From Petroclostridium xylanilyticum (GTDB lineage Bacteria; Bacillota; Clostridia; SK-Y3), in the NCBI RefSeq assembly GCF_002252565.1, contig NZ_NPML01000011.1:62001-126000 (forward strand): a stretch of 64,000 nucleotides of DNA, given 5' to 3'. A model generated the notes under the pieces. That model searched no databases. It was not told where the DNA came from and saw only the letters and a list, made by a program, of their open reading frames with translations. Each line of letters opens with the position of its first letter. The stretch's first letter is position 1. Shown here piece by piece: positions 48,176 to 57,043 of this stretch. A program made the position numbers and the translations under genes.

Positions 48176-48835
48176 ATGATGTTTTATTATTATCCTTATT
48201 CTTATCCAAATAATTACTATGTCGCACAATTAACGAGATCTTATATTAGAGTACTTCACGCCTCTCCCGATGCGCCTGCAGTCGATATATACGCGAATGA
48301 TAACCTAATCGCAAGAAATCTTACGTATAGAAATTTTACACAATACCTGGCTGTTTCTCCAGGAAAATATAACATTAAAGTATATCCAACTGGTAGAAGG
48401 GATAATCCTGTGTTGAATACTAACGCAGATATTCCAGCACAGTCTATTTTTACTGTTGCAGCTATAAATAGGCTTGCTAACCTAAGCTTACTTCCTATTA
48501 AGGAACCTATCATGCCTATACCTCCAGGTAAAGTTTATGTAAGATTTGCCCATTTATCTCCTGACGCACCTAATGTAGATATTGCTTTACCCGATGGTAC
48601 AAAACTTTTTAAGGATGTTGCCTATAAAGAAGTTACAGATTATATTGCAGTTAAGCCCGGAACATATACTCTATATGTAAAGCCTGCCGGAACAGATAAA
48701 GCAGTTTTATATGTCCCTAATATAACATTAAGGCCTAACAGGTTCTATACAGTATATGCCGTTGGTCTTACAGGTGGTAATCCTCCTTTACAGCTTCTCA
48801 TACCTTTGGATGGAAACTCTTATTTAAAGTTTTGA
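48176..48835 (+). CDS. two-domain DUF4397 protein
   Basis: About 219 residues. After a Tyr/Pro/Asn-rich N-terminus (MFYYYPYSYPNNYY) come two DUF4397 beta domains: YIRVLHASPDAPAVDIYAND (about 24-43) and YVRFAHLSPDAPNVDIALPD (about 123-142), each followed by the matching YLAVSPGKYNIKVYP / YIAVKPGTYTLYVKP segment. The family is usually surface-exposed, but no signal peptide is visible here; the tyrosine-rich start resembles spore coat proteins. AAAGGTG lies 6 bases before the ATG at 48176. Confidence 0.82.
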   Translation: MMFYYYPYSYPNNYYVAQLTRSYIRVLHASPDAPAVDIYANDNLIARNLTYRNFTQYLAVSPGKYNIKVYPTGRRDNPVLNTNADIPAQSIFTVAAINRLANLSLLPIKEPIMPIPPGKVYVRFAHLSPDAPNVDIALPDGTKLFKDVAYKEVTDYIAVKPGTYTLYVKPAGTDKAVLYVPNITLRPNRFYTVYAVGLTGGNPPLQLLIPLDGNSYLKF

Positions 48836-48868
48836 ATAAAAAATTACCTTCTAAAAAATTAAGATAAG

Positions 48869-48913
48869 CAAGTTAATAGCCACTTAAGAGGCTATCGACT
48901 TGTTTTATTTTTT
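48869..48913 (+). terminator. terminator after the DUF4397 gene
   Basis: Stem CAAGTTAATAGCC / GGCTATCGACTTG with an 8-base loop and T-rich tail. Confidence 0.82.
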
Positions 48914-48979
48914 AAGTTCTATTTATAAAACCAATTACGTATCTTGATAACAGGAATTAAGTATTGAGGAGAATAACAA

Positions 48980-49978
48980 ATGTCTAACCCTGCCATTATT
49001 ATCTTATTTAATCTTATATGTGGTACTACAGCCTTAATGTACGGCGTAAATCTTATGGGCGAAGGGCTTGAAAAAAACAATACAAAAATGATCAAAAAAA
49101 TATTAACAAAATTTACAAGCAATGTGTGGAAAGCATTTATAACTGGTACTCTGGTCACAGCATTGGTACAAAGCAGTACAGCCATTACAGTCATGACAGT
49201 AGGTTTTGTCAACGCAGGATTAATGCTGTTGCCTCAAGCAATAGGGATCATCTATGGTGCCAATATCGGCACTACAATTACTGCGCAGTTAATGTCTTTT
49301 AACCTAACCGATATCGCCTTTCCTGCTTTGGTTATCGGTTTTACAATTGCTGGTTTTTCAAAAAAGAAAACAGTAAAAAATGCAGGCCTCGCAATAATGG
49401 GCTTTAGCTTTATGTTTATTGGGCTTAGAGTTTTGAACGCCAGCGTCCCTTACATCAAAGAAAGTAAAGAAGTTTACAATTTTTTTAGAATTTACGGACA
49501 AAATATCTATATCGGCTTATTTATAGGAATGCTAACTACAATGTTAGTTCACAGCAGCAGTGCTACAGTGGGATTGACTATCGTGCTTTTCAATTCTCAG
49601 CTAATAAGTTTTGAATCTGCCATAGGCCTGACATTGGGTGATAATATCGGCACCTGTATAACTGCACAGCTTGCCAGTCTTCAAGCCAATATTGCCGCTA
49701 AGCGTACTGCCTGGGCACATACCTTGTATAATATTATCGGAGTTTTTATTGCTTTAATCTTCCTCTACCCTTTCACAAGGATTGTTGAATATATTACACT
49801 TGCCCTAGGACAGGATGAAACACACCTCATTGCAAACACACATACTATATTTAACATATTAAGTGCAATCCTATTTCTACCCATTACAAAGTATTATGTG
49901 AAGTTTATCGTAAAAATTATCCCGGAGCCATTATCTCCTTACATGGACAAAATAAAAGTCACAAAATATCCTGATTAA
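48980..49978 (+). CDS. Na+/phosphate cotransporter family protein
   Basis: A 332-residue membrane protein with two inverted Na/Pi repeats. Each has the QSST-type signature: LVQSSTAITVMTVGFVNAGL (about 55-74) and MLVHSSSATVGLTIVLFNSQ (about 189-208). Each is followed by GANIGTTITAQL or GDNIGTCITAQL. About eight helices. It lacks the C-terminal PhoU-like domain of longer NptA proteins. Phosphate is the family substrate. A terminator overlaps the end. Confidence 0.9.
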   Translation: MSNPAIIILFNLICGTTALMYGVNLMGEGLEKNNTKMIKKILTKFTSNVWKAFITGTLVTALVQSSTAITVMTVGFVNAGLMLLPQAIGIIYGANIGTTITAQLMSFNLTDIAFPALVIGFTIAGFSKKKTVKNAGLAIMGFSFMFIGLRVLNASVPYIKESKEVYNFFRIYGQNIYIGLFIGMLTTMLVHSSSATVGLTIVLFNSQLISFESAIGLTLGDNIGTCITAQLASLQANIAAKRTAWAHTLYNIIGVFIALIFLYPFTRIVEYITLALGQDETHLIANTHTIFNILSAILFLPITKYYVKFIVKIIPEPLSPYMDKIKVTKYPD

Positions 49979-50003
49979 ATAAAGATATTTTGTGACTTTT
50001 TTT
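49955..50003 (+). terminator. terminator overlapping the Na/Pi gene end
   Basis: Stem AAAGTCACAAAATATC / GATATTTTGTGACTTT with the stop codon in the loop and a run of T after it. Confidence 0.9.
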
Positions 50004-50654
50004 CTTTATTCCACTTATTGATACTTTTACTGCAGATGTCCATCTGTAAACTTAAATTTATATCAAACATATCATTTCCATTATTATCCACAATTGTTGA
50101 TAAGTCTGTGGATAACTATGTTAATACGCTGTTAACTTGTTGTTAGTAATTATTTACATACTATATGTAGTTTGATAGCAGCTTTTTTATCATCTAATTT
50201 TTTATTCAGACTATCTGTTGCATCAATACATTCTTCTACTCATTAATATTAATTATTCTATACTATGCAAGAACTTTTTTGATTATGCTAATTTTTTTCT
50301 TTCTTGTGTATGAAATTATTATTAACCGGATAAACTACTTGTGGGTAAGTATGTGCCTATTCCTCCTGTACCTGGCAACATAAATTCAAGAACGACAAAC
50401 TTTACTTAGGACAGCATGGTCCTACATATTTGCCCGAATAGCATGGTTTAGATTACCTGCTTAGGTCATATACCTATGCAGGTAATTTACTTTGGAATGT
50501 CATTATCTTTCATCTCTTGTCTTAGAATCTGGAAGTCCCGTAGTTAATGGGAACAAAGTTTTAGTTTTTTAATCAGTATAAAAACTAAATAATTGATTAT
50601 AACTAATCTCAAGGTATAGCTGCCATTTAACATTTATTGTTTTATTTGCAATAA
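50004..50654. other. 650-bp non-coding stretch
   Basis: No convincing gene. It contains two DnaA boxes (listed separately) and a hairpin at about 50451-50487 (ATTACCTGC / GCAGGTAAT with inner AGGT / ACCT pairing). A second small hairpin TAGGAC / GTCCTA lies near 50415. The rest is AT-rich and looks like decayed sequence. Confidence 0.4.
50084..50115. promoter_or_regulatory. pair of convergent perfect DnaA boxes
   Basis: TTATCCACA at 50084-50092 and its reverse complement TGTGGATAA at 50107-50115, 14 bp apart. Both match the strict consensus. No dnaA or dnaN is near. Confidence 0.65.
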
Positions 50655-50811
50655 AAAGTTATATACCGTTCTAAAGCAAGCTAGAAAAGATTTGGCAAAC
50701 CAAATGCTTCAAAAACAGACATATGAAGTCGATTCCGTCACCGGCGCTACAATAAGCTCTATCAACTGGAAGTTAGCCGTCAAAAGGGCTTTAGAAAAAA
50801 CTGTAAAATAA
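50655..50811 (+). pseudogene. C-terminal fragment of an FMN-binding-domain protein
   Basis: The plus-strand frame reads LANQMLQKQTYEVDSVTGAT then ISSINWKLAVKRALEK and a stop. DSVTGATISS is the conserved flavinylation-type motif of the FMN_bind domain. About 50 residues remain and there is no upstream start or ribosome-binding site, so it is a remnant. Confidence 0.6.
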
Positions 50812-50831
50812 AAGTAAATCAACGTATATAC

Positions 50832-50869
50832 AAAAAGCACTCTAATTAACGGTTAGAATGCTTTTTCAA
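50832..50869. terminator. bidirectional terminator between the FMN fragment and the slipin gene
   Basis: Stem AAAAAGCACTCTAA / TTAGAATGCTTTTT with one mismatch; T-rich ends on both strands. Confidence 0.8.
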
Positions 50870-50886
50870 ATTACTATTTAATGCTA

Positions 50887-51810
50887 TTATTCAATTTCTT
50901 TTTTATCCATAAGTTCTGTCAGTGATGCAGCTAGCCCCGCAAGCCCCTGGATTTCAGAAGGAATAATAATCTTTGTTGCCTTGCCGTCAGCAACCTTCTG
51001 AAGGGCTTCCAGACTCTTAATGGCAATAACAGCCTGATTCGGGTTGGATGCATTCAACATCTTCAAGCCTTCCGCAGTAGCCTGCTGTACTTTAAGAATA
51101 GCTTCCGCCTGCCCTTCCGCTTCTTTAATTGCAGCCTCTTTCTTAGCCTCTGCTCTCAGTATCGCTGCCTGCTTTTCTGCTTCTGCTTCCAAGATTGCCG
51201 ATTCCTTTTTCCCTTCAGCAACTAATATTGCAGATTTTTTCTCACCTTCGGCACGCAGTATGGCTTCTCTTCGTTCTCTTTCTGCTTTCATTTGTTTTTC
51301 CATGGCATCCTGTATTTCTTTCGGCGGGATAATGTTTTTCAATTCTACACGATTAATTTTAATTCCCCAGGCATCGGTGGCTTCATCCAGGATGGATCTC
51401 ATCTTGGTATTCACCGTATCACGGGAGGTTAAGGTTTCGTCCAACTCCAGATCCCCAATAATATTTCTTAAAGTGGTAGCGGTAAGGTTCTCTATGGCTG
51501 ACATCGGGTTATCAACGCCATAAGTGTACAGCTTGGGATCGGTAATTTGAAAATAGACTACCGTATCAATCTGCATGGTAACATTATCTTTTGTAATCAC
51601 AGGCTGCGGTGCAAAATCAACCACCTGTTCCTTCAGTGATACTGATTTCGCAACCCTGTCAATCAATGGAACTTTTACATGAAGTCCCACATTCCATGTA
51701 GTCATATAAGCACCCAGTCTTTCAATGACATATGCATGCGCCTGCGGCACCACTCTAATATTCGTCACAATTAGGATAAAAGCAATTACAATTAAAATTA
51801 AAATCCACAT
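50887..51810 (-). CDS. SPFH/band-7 membrane protein (slipin, QmcA-like)
   Basis: A 307-residue protein with an N-terminal membrane helix (MWILILIVIAFILIVTNI), then the SPFH domain (VPQAHAYVIERLGAYMTTWN to WGIKINRVELKNIIPP). A long Ala/Glu/Lys coiled coil follows at about 175-250, built of repeats such as AILRAEGEKKSAILVAEGKK. Such proteins form large oligomeric cages on membranes. The next gene encodes NfeD, the classic partner, 12 bp downstream of nothing but this pair's shared promoter order (nfeD first). GGGGGAG precedes the ATG. Confidence 0.93.
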   Translation of the reverse strand: MWILILIVIAFILIVTNIRVVPQAHAYVIERLGAYMTTWNVGLHVKVPLIDRVAKSVSLKEQVVDFAPQPVITKDNVTMQIDTVVYFQITDPKLYTYGVDNPMSAIENLTATTLRNIIGDLELDETLTSRDTVNTKMRSILDEATDAWGIKINRVELKNIIPPKEIQDAMEKQMKAERERREAILRAEGEKKSAILVAEGKKESAILEAEAEKQAAILRAEAKKEAAIKEAEGQAEAILKVQQATAEGLKMLNASNPNQAVIAIKSLEALQKVADGKATKIIIPSEIQGLAGLAASLTELMDKKEIE

Positions 51811-51822
51811 TAAATACTCCCC

Positions 51823-52269
51823 CTATCTTTCCAATTTTTTTACCACTAATTTTACACCTGAAATATCCAGAATCTCTACCCTTTCACCTTCCGGAATTTC
51901 TTGATTATCAGAAGACCGTGCAGACCATATTTGTCCCAGCACTTTTACCTGTCCTCTGCCGTTTGCAACATCAATCCTTTCGGTCACAACCCCCTTTTCT
52001 CCAATTAACCTGTCTGCATTTGTTCTTACCGTTCCAACTTTTAAATATTTTTTTATGATAGGCCGTGTGTAATATAAAAGTATTCCTGATGATAGTAGAA
52101 AAATAACAATTTGATATTGAAGAGAAAATCCAATTGCCGCACCTATAAGAGCAAGAAGTGCGCCAATGGCAAACCATATTGTTACTACCCCTAGTGTTAC
52201 CGCTTCAATAATTCCTAAAACAATAGCAATAATCAGCCATAACATTACATGAGATATCCCCGGATACAT
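51823..52269 (-). CDS. NfeD-family membrane protein
   Basis: A 148-residue short NfeD protein. Three membrane helices occupy residues about 8-80 (MLWLIIAIVLGIIEAVTLGV, IWFAIGALLALIGAAIGF, YQIVIFLLSSGILLYYT). A C-terminal OB-fold follows (LIGEKGVVTERIDVANGRGQ to VEILDISGVKLVVKKL). It lacks the ClpP-like protease of long NfeD. It is first in a two-gene operon with the slipin gene 12 bp on. Start at 52269 with GGTGAGGTT upstream. Confidence 0.92.
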   Translation of the reverse strand: MYPGISHVMLWLIIAIVLGIIEAVTLGVVTIWFAIGALLALIGAAIGFSLQYQIVIFLLSSGILLYYTRPIIKKYLKVGTVRTNADRLIGEKGVVTERIDVANGRGQVKVLGQIWSARSSDNQEIPEGERVEILDISGVKLVVKKLER

Positions 52270-52504
52270 AACTTAACCTCACCATCCTTATAACAGATCG
52301 GGAATAATAAAAAAGAATAGAACTCCAAATCCATTTTAAAATAATGAAACATCAAATAAATTCATTGATTTGGCTTTCATTCCTTATATATGTAGTATAC
52401 CATTTATTGTAATAATAAACAAGTAAAACTACCACATAATTTTTATGCGTATACGTAGCCAAAAAGAACTTGTTAAAATTCGAAAAAATATTTTCCTTCT
52501 AATC

Positions 52505-52728
52505 GCTTGGCAGCCGCCATCAAGGACCATTGCCCAGTTCCGTATAGATTGATTTTATTTCTTCGTTATGTCCATTGTCGGAAGATACAGCATCTTAAGC
52601 AATGACTCATCTGTAGGAAATATGTTCCTTAATTCGGTAACCTTGCCAAGCTGCCTTAGGAAATACTGCTTTTATTGCTTCACTGAAACCTGTTAATTCA
52701 TCTACTGATGCAAAGTTTAAATATTAAT
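52505..52728 (-). pseudogene. IS256-family transposase remnant
   Basis: Minus-strand translation gives DELTGFSEAIKAVFPKAAWQ, then TDESLLKMLYLPTMDITKK, a stop, and IRNWAMVLDGG, with frameshifts between. These match Mutator/IS256 transposase C-terminal segments ('GF.EAI.AVFP', 'LKMLYLATMDITKKW', 'IRNWG'). About 75 codons of a 400-residue enzyme survive, with internal deletions. Confidence 0.65.
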
Positions 52729-52778
52729 ATTTCCATTTTCGTCTTATCCTCTGCTCCAAATTTGATAATAATAAAATT

Positions 52779-53606
52779 TTAGCTCTTTAAGCCTGATGTT
52801 GCAATTCCCTGCACAAAGAATTTTTGGAAAATCAAAAATATTATTAACATAGGCAATATAGATAATAACGCAATTGCCATTAAAGAGTTCCACTCAACAT
52901 AAAACTGACCAACTAATGTACTCATCCCCAACTGTACGGTATACATTTCTTTTTTACTAGTTATTATGAGTGGCCATATGAAATCATTCCATCTCCACAT
53001 GAAAGTAAAGATTGCTAATACCGCAATCAATGGTTTGCAGTTTGGCAATATAATCTTTATAAATATTCTGAATTCACTTTCACCATCTATTCTTGCTGCT
53101 TCAATGAGTTCATAAGGTATATCTTCCATAAACTGTTTGGAGAGAAATAATCCAAAGGCTTCTGCAGCTCTTGGTACCACCAAACCTGTATAGGTATTTA
53201 ACCAACCTAAAGTTGAAACAATTATAAAATTAGGGACCATAATAATTTGCATAGGTATCATCAAAGTTGACACAACCAATATGAATAATATTTTTCTACC
53301 TTTAAATTTATGTTTCGCAAAAGTATATCCTGCCAACAGGTTAATAAATACCGTTAATATTACTGCCGAACTAGCAACTATACTACTATTCAAAAAATAT
53401 CTCCCAAAGGGAGCCATATTTAAAGCCGTCTTAAAATTTGACCATGCAGGATTTTTCGGAAAAAGTGCAGGTGGTCTCAAAAACAGTTCACTGGAAGGTT
53501 TAAGGGCTGTTGATAACATCCAAAAAAAAGGAAACATTATTACTATTGCTGCCCCCAGTAGGAATATAAAGGCTAATTTATCTTTTAAAGCTTCTCTTTT
53601 TCGCAT
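52779..53606 (-). CDS. carbohydrate ABC transporter permease (MalG type), orphan
   Basis: A 275-residue inner-membrane permease with six helices. The cytoplasmic EAA loop reads EAARIDGESEFRIFIKIILP (about 176-195), the ATPase contact. N-terminus RKREALKDKLAFIFLLGAAI and C-terminus FFVQGIATSGLKS (ending GLK) are typical of CUT1 MalG-type permeases. The partner permease, solute-binding protein and ATPase are missing: an IS110 element lies upstream and an IS256 remnant downstream. AAGGAGAT precedes the ATG. Intact but probably stranded. Confidence 0.88.
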   Translation of the reverse strand: MRKREALKDKLAFIFLLGAAIVIMFPFFWMLSTALKPSSELFLRPPALFPKNPAWSNFKTALNMAPFGRYFLNSSIVASSAVILTVFINLLAGYTFAKHKFKGRKILFILVVSTLMIPMQIIMVPNFIIVSTLGWLNTYTGLVVPRAAEAFGLFLSKQFMEDIPYELIEAARIDGESEFRIFIKIILPNCKPLIAVLAIFTFMWRWNDFIWPLIITSKKEMYTVQLGMSTLVGQFYVEWNSLMAIALLSILPMLIIFLIFQKFFVQGIATSGLKS

Positions 53607-53806
53607 TATTCATTATCTCCTTGTACAATTAATATTGTATTAAATCAGTGACCGAAGCCACTGTTCGACCCATTAAAAATCATTGTTAACATAACACTTC
53701 AAACTTCATACTTTTCTAAACATCAAGCACATCATACGGCTTCACATCTTAGCCATTATGCCAGCACCTGTTGGCCTGAACCTTGAAAATCATGTATAAT
53801 ATCTTC

Positions 53807-53995
53807 CGGACTTGGAAGGTGTGTGTATCACCTCCTGGGACGGACCTTAGCGGGCCGATTACCCGTGTGAAAGAGTATTTATCCATTCCGGTAAGTCTAC
53901 ATGATTTGGCTGGTTGAGGCCAGCTAATAAGCTGGTTCCTCGTGTCACATGCAAGGTTGTTTGCTTACATGGGAAGGAATGGAGGCTTTTAAGTC
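53807..53995 (+). ncRNA. putative IS110 bridge RNA
   Basis: Between a TATAAT box (53795-53800) and the transposase start the DNA is rich in hairpins: CTTCC / GGAAG (about 53803-53818), CGGG / CCCG around 53865-53885, and GGCTGG...CCAGC with CCAGC / GCTGG near 53910-53935. IS110-group elements encode their bridge RNA here, read from a promoter completed when the circle joins. Loop specificities cannot be assigned without the exact ends. Confidence 0.5.
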
Positions 53996-54023
53996 CATCA
54001 ATCTTGTAAAGGAGGCATTTTTA

Positions 54024-55313
54024 ATGAATTTCAGACCCATTGCAGGCATTGATGTGGGCAAGTTCTTCAGTGAGATGGCGATTCTTTCTCCATCCAATGA
54101 AGTAATTGCCCGCATGAAGATTCGCCATGATTCCAGTACCGACGTTGAAAGAGCCGTTGAATTGCTGAAAAAAACGGAAAAGGACTTTGATTCAAGGCCT
54201 TTCGTCGTCATGGAATCCACCGGGCACTATCACAAAATCCTTTTCCATTCACTTTGTAAAGCTGGATTTGAGGTTTCAGTAACAAACCCCATCCAGACTG
54301 ATTCTATCAAAAATATTGGAATTAGAAAAGTGAAAAATGATAAAGTGGATGCCCGGAAAATTGCATTGCTCTACAGATTTCAGGAGCTTAAAACTACTAA
54401 TATCCTCGATGAGGATATTGAATGCTTAAGGAGCCTTTGCCGCCAGTACTACAAGCTCTCTGACGAGCTTACTGCCTACAAAAACAGGTTTACGGGTATT
54501 GTTGACCAACTCATGCTAAACTTTAAGGATGTATTCCCCAACATCTTTTCAAAGGCTGCTCTTGCAGTCCTGGAGGAGTATCCTACGCCTGCCCATATTC
54601 TTAAGGCTGACAGGAACAAGCTGATTTCAATGATTCAGGAAAAGTCCCACAAAAGCCTTAAATGGGCAACTGAAAAGTATGAGCTTTTGGTCTCCAAGGC
54701 CAGAGATTTTGAACCTTTGAGCATTCACAATTCCTCAAATATTGCCATGCTCGGTGTGTACATCTCCATGATCAGAACCCTGGAGGAAAACCTGGAGAAA
54801 GTCCTTAAAGCCATCCATAAGCTGATTGATGAGGACCTGGCAAAGGACATGCCTGTACTTGCATTGACGCTTGAACTCTTGCAGAGCATTCCCGGCATAG
54901 GCCTTCTGTCTGCTGCCACCATTCTTGCGGAGATTGGCGACTTTTCGGCCTTTAAAAAGCCGGGCAAGCTGGTTGCTTATTTCGGCATTGACCCCTCTGT
55001 CATGCAGTCCGGAGAGTTTACCGGTACACGTAACAAGATGTCTAAGAGGGGTTCAAGGCTGCTTCGCAGGGTGCTTTTTACAATTGCTCTTGCCAATATC
55101 CGTACCAAGAGGGATAAGACAGCTTGCAACCCTGTGTTACTGGAGTTTTATCAACAGAAGTGCCGGAGCAAACCTAAAAAAGTAGCTTTGGGAGCTGTTA
55201 TGCGTAAGCTTGTTAATTATATTTTTGCTGTTCTGAGGGATAGAAAGCCTTATCAGCTACGTAGCCCCCAAGAGCATGCGAAGAATCTTGCAGCAAAGCA
55301 TACAGCAGCTTAA
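54024..55313 (+). CDS. IS110-family transposase
   Basis: A 429-residue recombinase. The N-terminal RuvC-like DEDD domain shows IAGIDVGKFFSEMAI (Asp), VVMESTGHYHK (Glu) and KNDKVDARKIALL (Asp pair). The C-terminal Tnp domain has LLQSIPGIGLLSAATILAEI and LVAYFGIDPSVMQSGEFTGT, the latter holding the catalytic Ser region, then KMSKRGSRLLRRVL. AAAGGAGG 8 bases before the ATG at 54024 fixes the start. Intact and of normal length, so the element may be active. Confidence 0.93.
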   Translation: MNFRPIAGIDVGKFFSEMAILSPSNEVIARMKIRHDSSTDVERAVELLKKTEKDFDSRPFVVMESTGHYHKILFHSLCKAGFEVSVTNPIQTDSIKNIGIRKVKNDKVDARKIALLYRFQELKTTNILDEDIECLRSLCRQYYKLSDELTAYKNRFTGIVDQLMLNFKDVFPNIFSKAALAVLEEYPTPAHILKADRNKLISMIQEKSHKSLKWATEKYELLVSKARDFEPLSIHNSSNIAMLGVYISMIRTLEENLEKVLKAIHKLIDEDLAKDMPVLALTLELLQSIPGIGLLSAATILAEIGDFSAFKKPGKLVAYFGIDPSVMQSGEFTGTRNKMSKRGSRLLRRVLFTIALANIRTKRDKTACNPVLLEFYQQKCRSKPKKVALGAVMRKLVNYIFAVLRDRKPYQLRSPQEHAKNLAAKHTAA

Positions 55314-55455
55314 TAGTACTTGTACTTGATGTTCAGTTTTCAAAGAGCAACTTATTATTTCAGACCAGCTATTTTATGTCTACTTCACTTAGGTGGTCTT
55401 GTTGTCATGCCTTTGATTAACGTCAGGAGTCTAAAAAAATTTCTCAAAATTTTTC

Positions 55456-56508
55456 TTAAAAACTCTTGACTTTAATTAGCTGGTCTTTCAGTTGTTCGGC
55501 AGCATCATGCAACTTTTTTATTGTGTGTGAAAAAGCTATATATTGCGGGCATACATCATCACATCGTCCACAGCCAACACACATGTGACCGTCTGTTTTA
55601 AATCTTTGCTTGTAGTCATACAGCTTGTGCAATGCTTTAAATCTCATACGGTCGCCTATTTTATCTCTGAAAGCATGTCCACCGGCAACTGTGGTGAACT
55701 TATCGTTTAAACAGCCTGTCCATGTGCGACGGCGTTCACCGATTTTACTGTTTTGCGTATAGGTTGTGTCGGTGGTGTTAAAGCAGGAGCAGGTAATACA
55801 TACCGCATTGCATGCACCGCATCCAACGCAACGTGAATTATACTCGTCCCACATTGAAAGCTTATATATTTCAGGAACAAGCTCAGGGGTTATATCAGGG
55901 ATAGTAACAGTGGTTTTATTTTCGGTTACAAACTCCGGAGTAAATTCACATGTTTTACCGATATTAAACAGGTTTTCAAAGCTCTCGTCCTTTACCTCAA
56001 CGAGTATTTTGTCAGCTTCTTTATTAAAGCGCATCGCAAGCTGATAATCATCAGTTTTGTTTGCACCCATAGAGCAGCAGAAGCATGATTCCCAACCACC
56101 GCCACACTCAAGCAGAACAAATTTAACCTTTTCACGCAAGCGTTTGTAATAAACGTCCTCATGTCCGCCGTTTTCAAGGAATATCTTATCAAGACGTTTT
56201 ATACCGTTTATATCACAGGGACGGGCAAATATAATAATTCCCTTATTATGAACCTTACTTTCACGATATTCGTCCTCTGTAAAATAGAAAAGTGTTTGGT
56301 TAATCGGATATATTACCTCTTTAGGTGAATAGTCACCCCTATGTTCAAGCTCAATTTCAGATACCGATTTTATTTCATCGTACCTTACAAGGTCGGTATC
56401 GGAATATCTGCCTTTTTTGGGGAAACGCTTAGGCGCATATATTTTATAGCTTTTTCTAAGCTGTAAAAATATATCGTCTACCTGTTCATAACTTAAACAA
56501 TACGACAC
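55456..56508 (-). CDS. asrA: anaerobic sulfite reductase subunit A, orphan
   Basis: A 350-residue iron-sulfur protein. The first 200 residues are the AsrA-specific domain (SYEQVDDIFLQLRKSYKIYA; IIIFARPCDINGIKRLD; CGGGWESCFCCSMG). Two ferredoxin-type clusters follow: CVGCGACNAVCITCSCF (about 229-245) and CVGCGRCDDVCPQY (about 312-325). In the AsrABC complex it passes electrons to sulfite. The expected asrB and asrC would lie downstream, exactly where the IS110 element sits, and are absent from the window. GTG start with GGAGGAG upstream. Confidence 0.9.
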   Translation of the reverse strand: MSYCLSYEQVDDIFLQLRKSYKIYAPKRFPKKGRYSDTDLVRYDEIKSVSEIELEHRGDYSPKEVIYPINQTLFYFTEDEYRESKVHNKGIIIFARPCDINGIKRLDKIFLENGGHEDVYYKRLREKVKFVLLECGGGWESCFCCSMGANKTDDYQLAMRFNKEADKILVEVKDESFENLFNIGKTCEFTPEFVTENKTTVTIPDITPELVPEIYKLSMWDEYNSRCVGCGACNAVCITCSCFNTTDTTYTQNSKIGERRRTWTGCLNDKFTTVAGGHAFRDKIGDRMRFKALHKLYDYKQRFKTDGHMCVGCGRCDDVCPQYIAFSHTIKKLHDAAEQLKDQLIKVKSF

Positions 56509-56519
56509 AATAATTCTCC

Positions 56520-56742
56520 TCCGATTTTATTTATGATTTATTTTAATTTAGAATTACAAATTCTATACATTAAAAGTATAAGTCCGGTAAAGCAATTTGT
56601 AAAATAGTTATTTCTTATTAAAATTACAGCCATATACCTATGAATACAATGGACGCAAAAAAGGACGTGATTGTTGGCTGAGCCACAAAATTACAATCAC
56701 GCCATTAGTTTGCAAATGAATATTTACCTTTAAATTATGAAA
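56520..56742. other. intergenic region with one hairpin
   Basis: AT-rich. A perfect 9-bp inverted repeat CGTGATTGT / ACAATCACG lies at 56668-56703 with an 18-base loop and no U-run. No gene seen. Confidence 0.45.
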
Positions 56743-57043
56743 CAATGACGGCAGCTACGGCGAAAAGGGCAATTCTATCGATATGTTAGAGCAATTATTA
56801 AAGGCTACTCAATTTGATATTGTATATGCCTGCGGACCTAATGAAATGCTCAAAGCAGTTGTCGAGATAACCGCAAAAACAAAAGTCAAATGTCAGGTAT
56901 CCCTTGAAGAAAAAATGGGCTGCGGAGTGGGCGCTTGCCACATTTGCGTATGCAAAACAAAGCATGGTGCGGATAACACTGAAAAGTACACACGTGTCTG
57001 CTGTGACGGCCCAGTTTTTGAGGCTGAAAGGGTGGTGTTTTAA
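56743..57043 (+). pseudogene. pyrK: 5'-truncated dihydroorotate dehydrogenase electron-transfer subunit
   Basis: The frame reads NDGSYGEKGNSIDMLEQLLK then FDIVYACGPNEMLKAV and the 2Fe-2S loop CGVGACHICVCKT...CC. These are the last 100 of about 260 residues of PyrK; the FAD-binding N-terminus is gone, with a stop just upstream. An ATG at 56783 could still start an 86-residue product. It runs directly into pyrD (TAA then ATG). Confidence 0.82.

Larger units (their letters stand above)
53720..55345 (+). mobile_element. IS110-family insertion sequence
   Basis: Contains one transposase gene of the IS110 type and a structured 5' non-coding region of about 220 bases. IS110 elements have no terminal inverted repeats, so the ends are approximate. 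It separates the stranded permease from asrA. Confidence 0.75.

Noticed and set aside
50320-50560. Possible small gene or riboswitch around the hairpins at 50415 and 50451-50487
   Set aside because: All frames are short and interrupted, and the hairpins match no RNA family I know; recorded only as decayed non-coding DNA.
53945-55185. Antisense and alternate-frame open frames in the IS110 transposase
   Set aside because: They overlap an intact transposase whose motifs and ribosome-binding site are clear.
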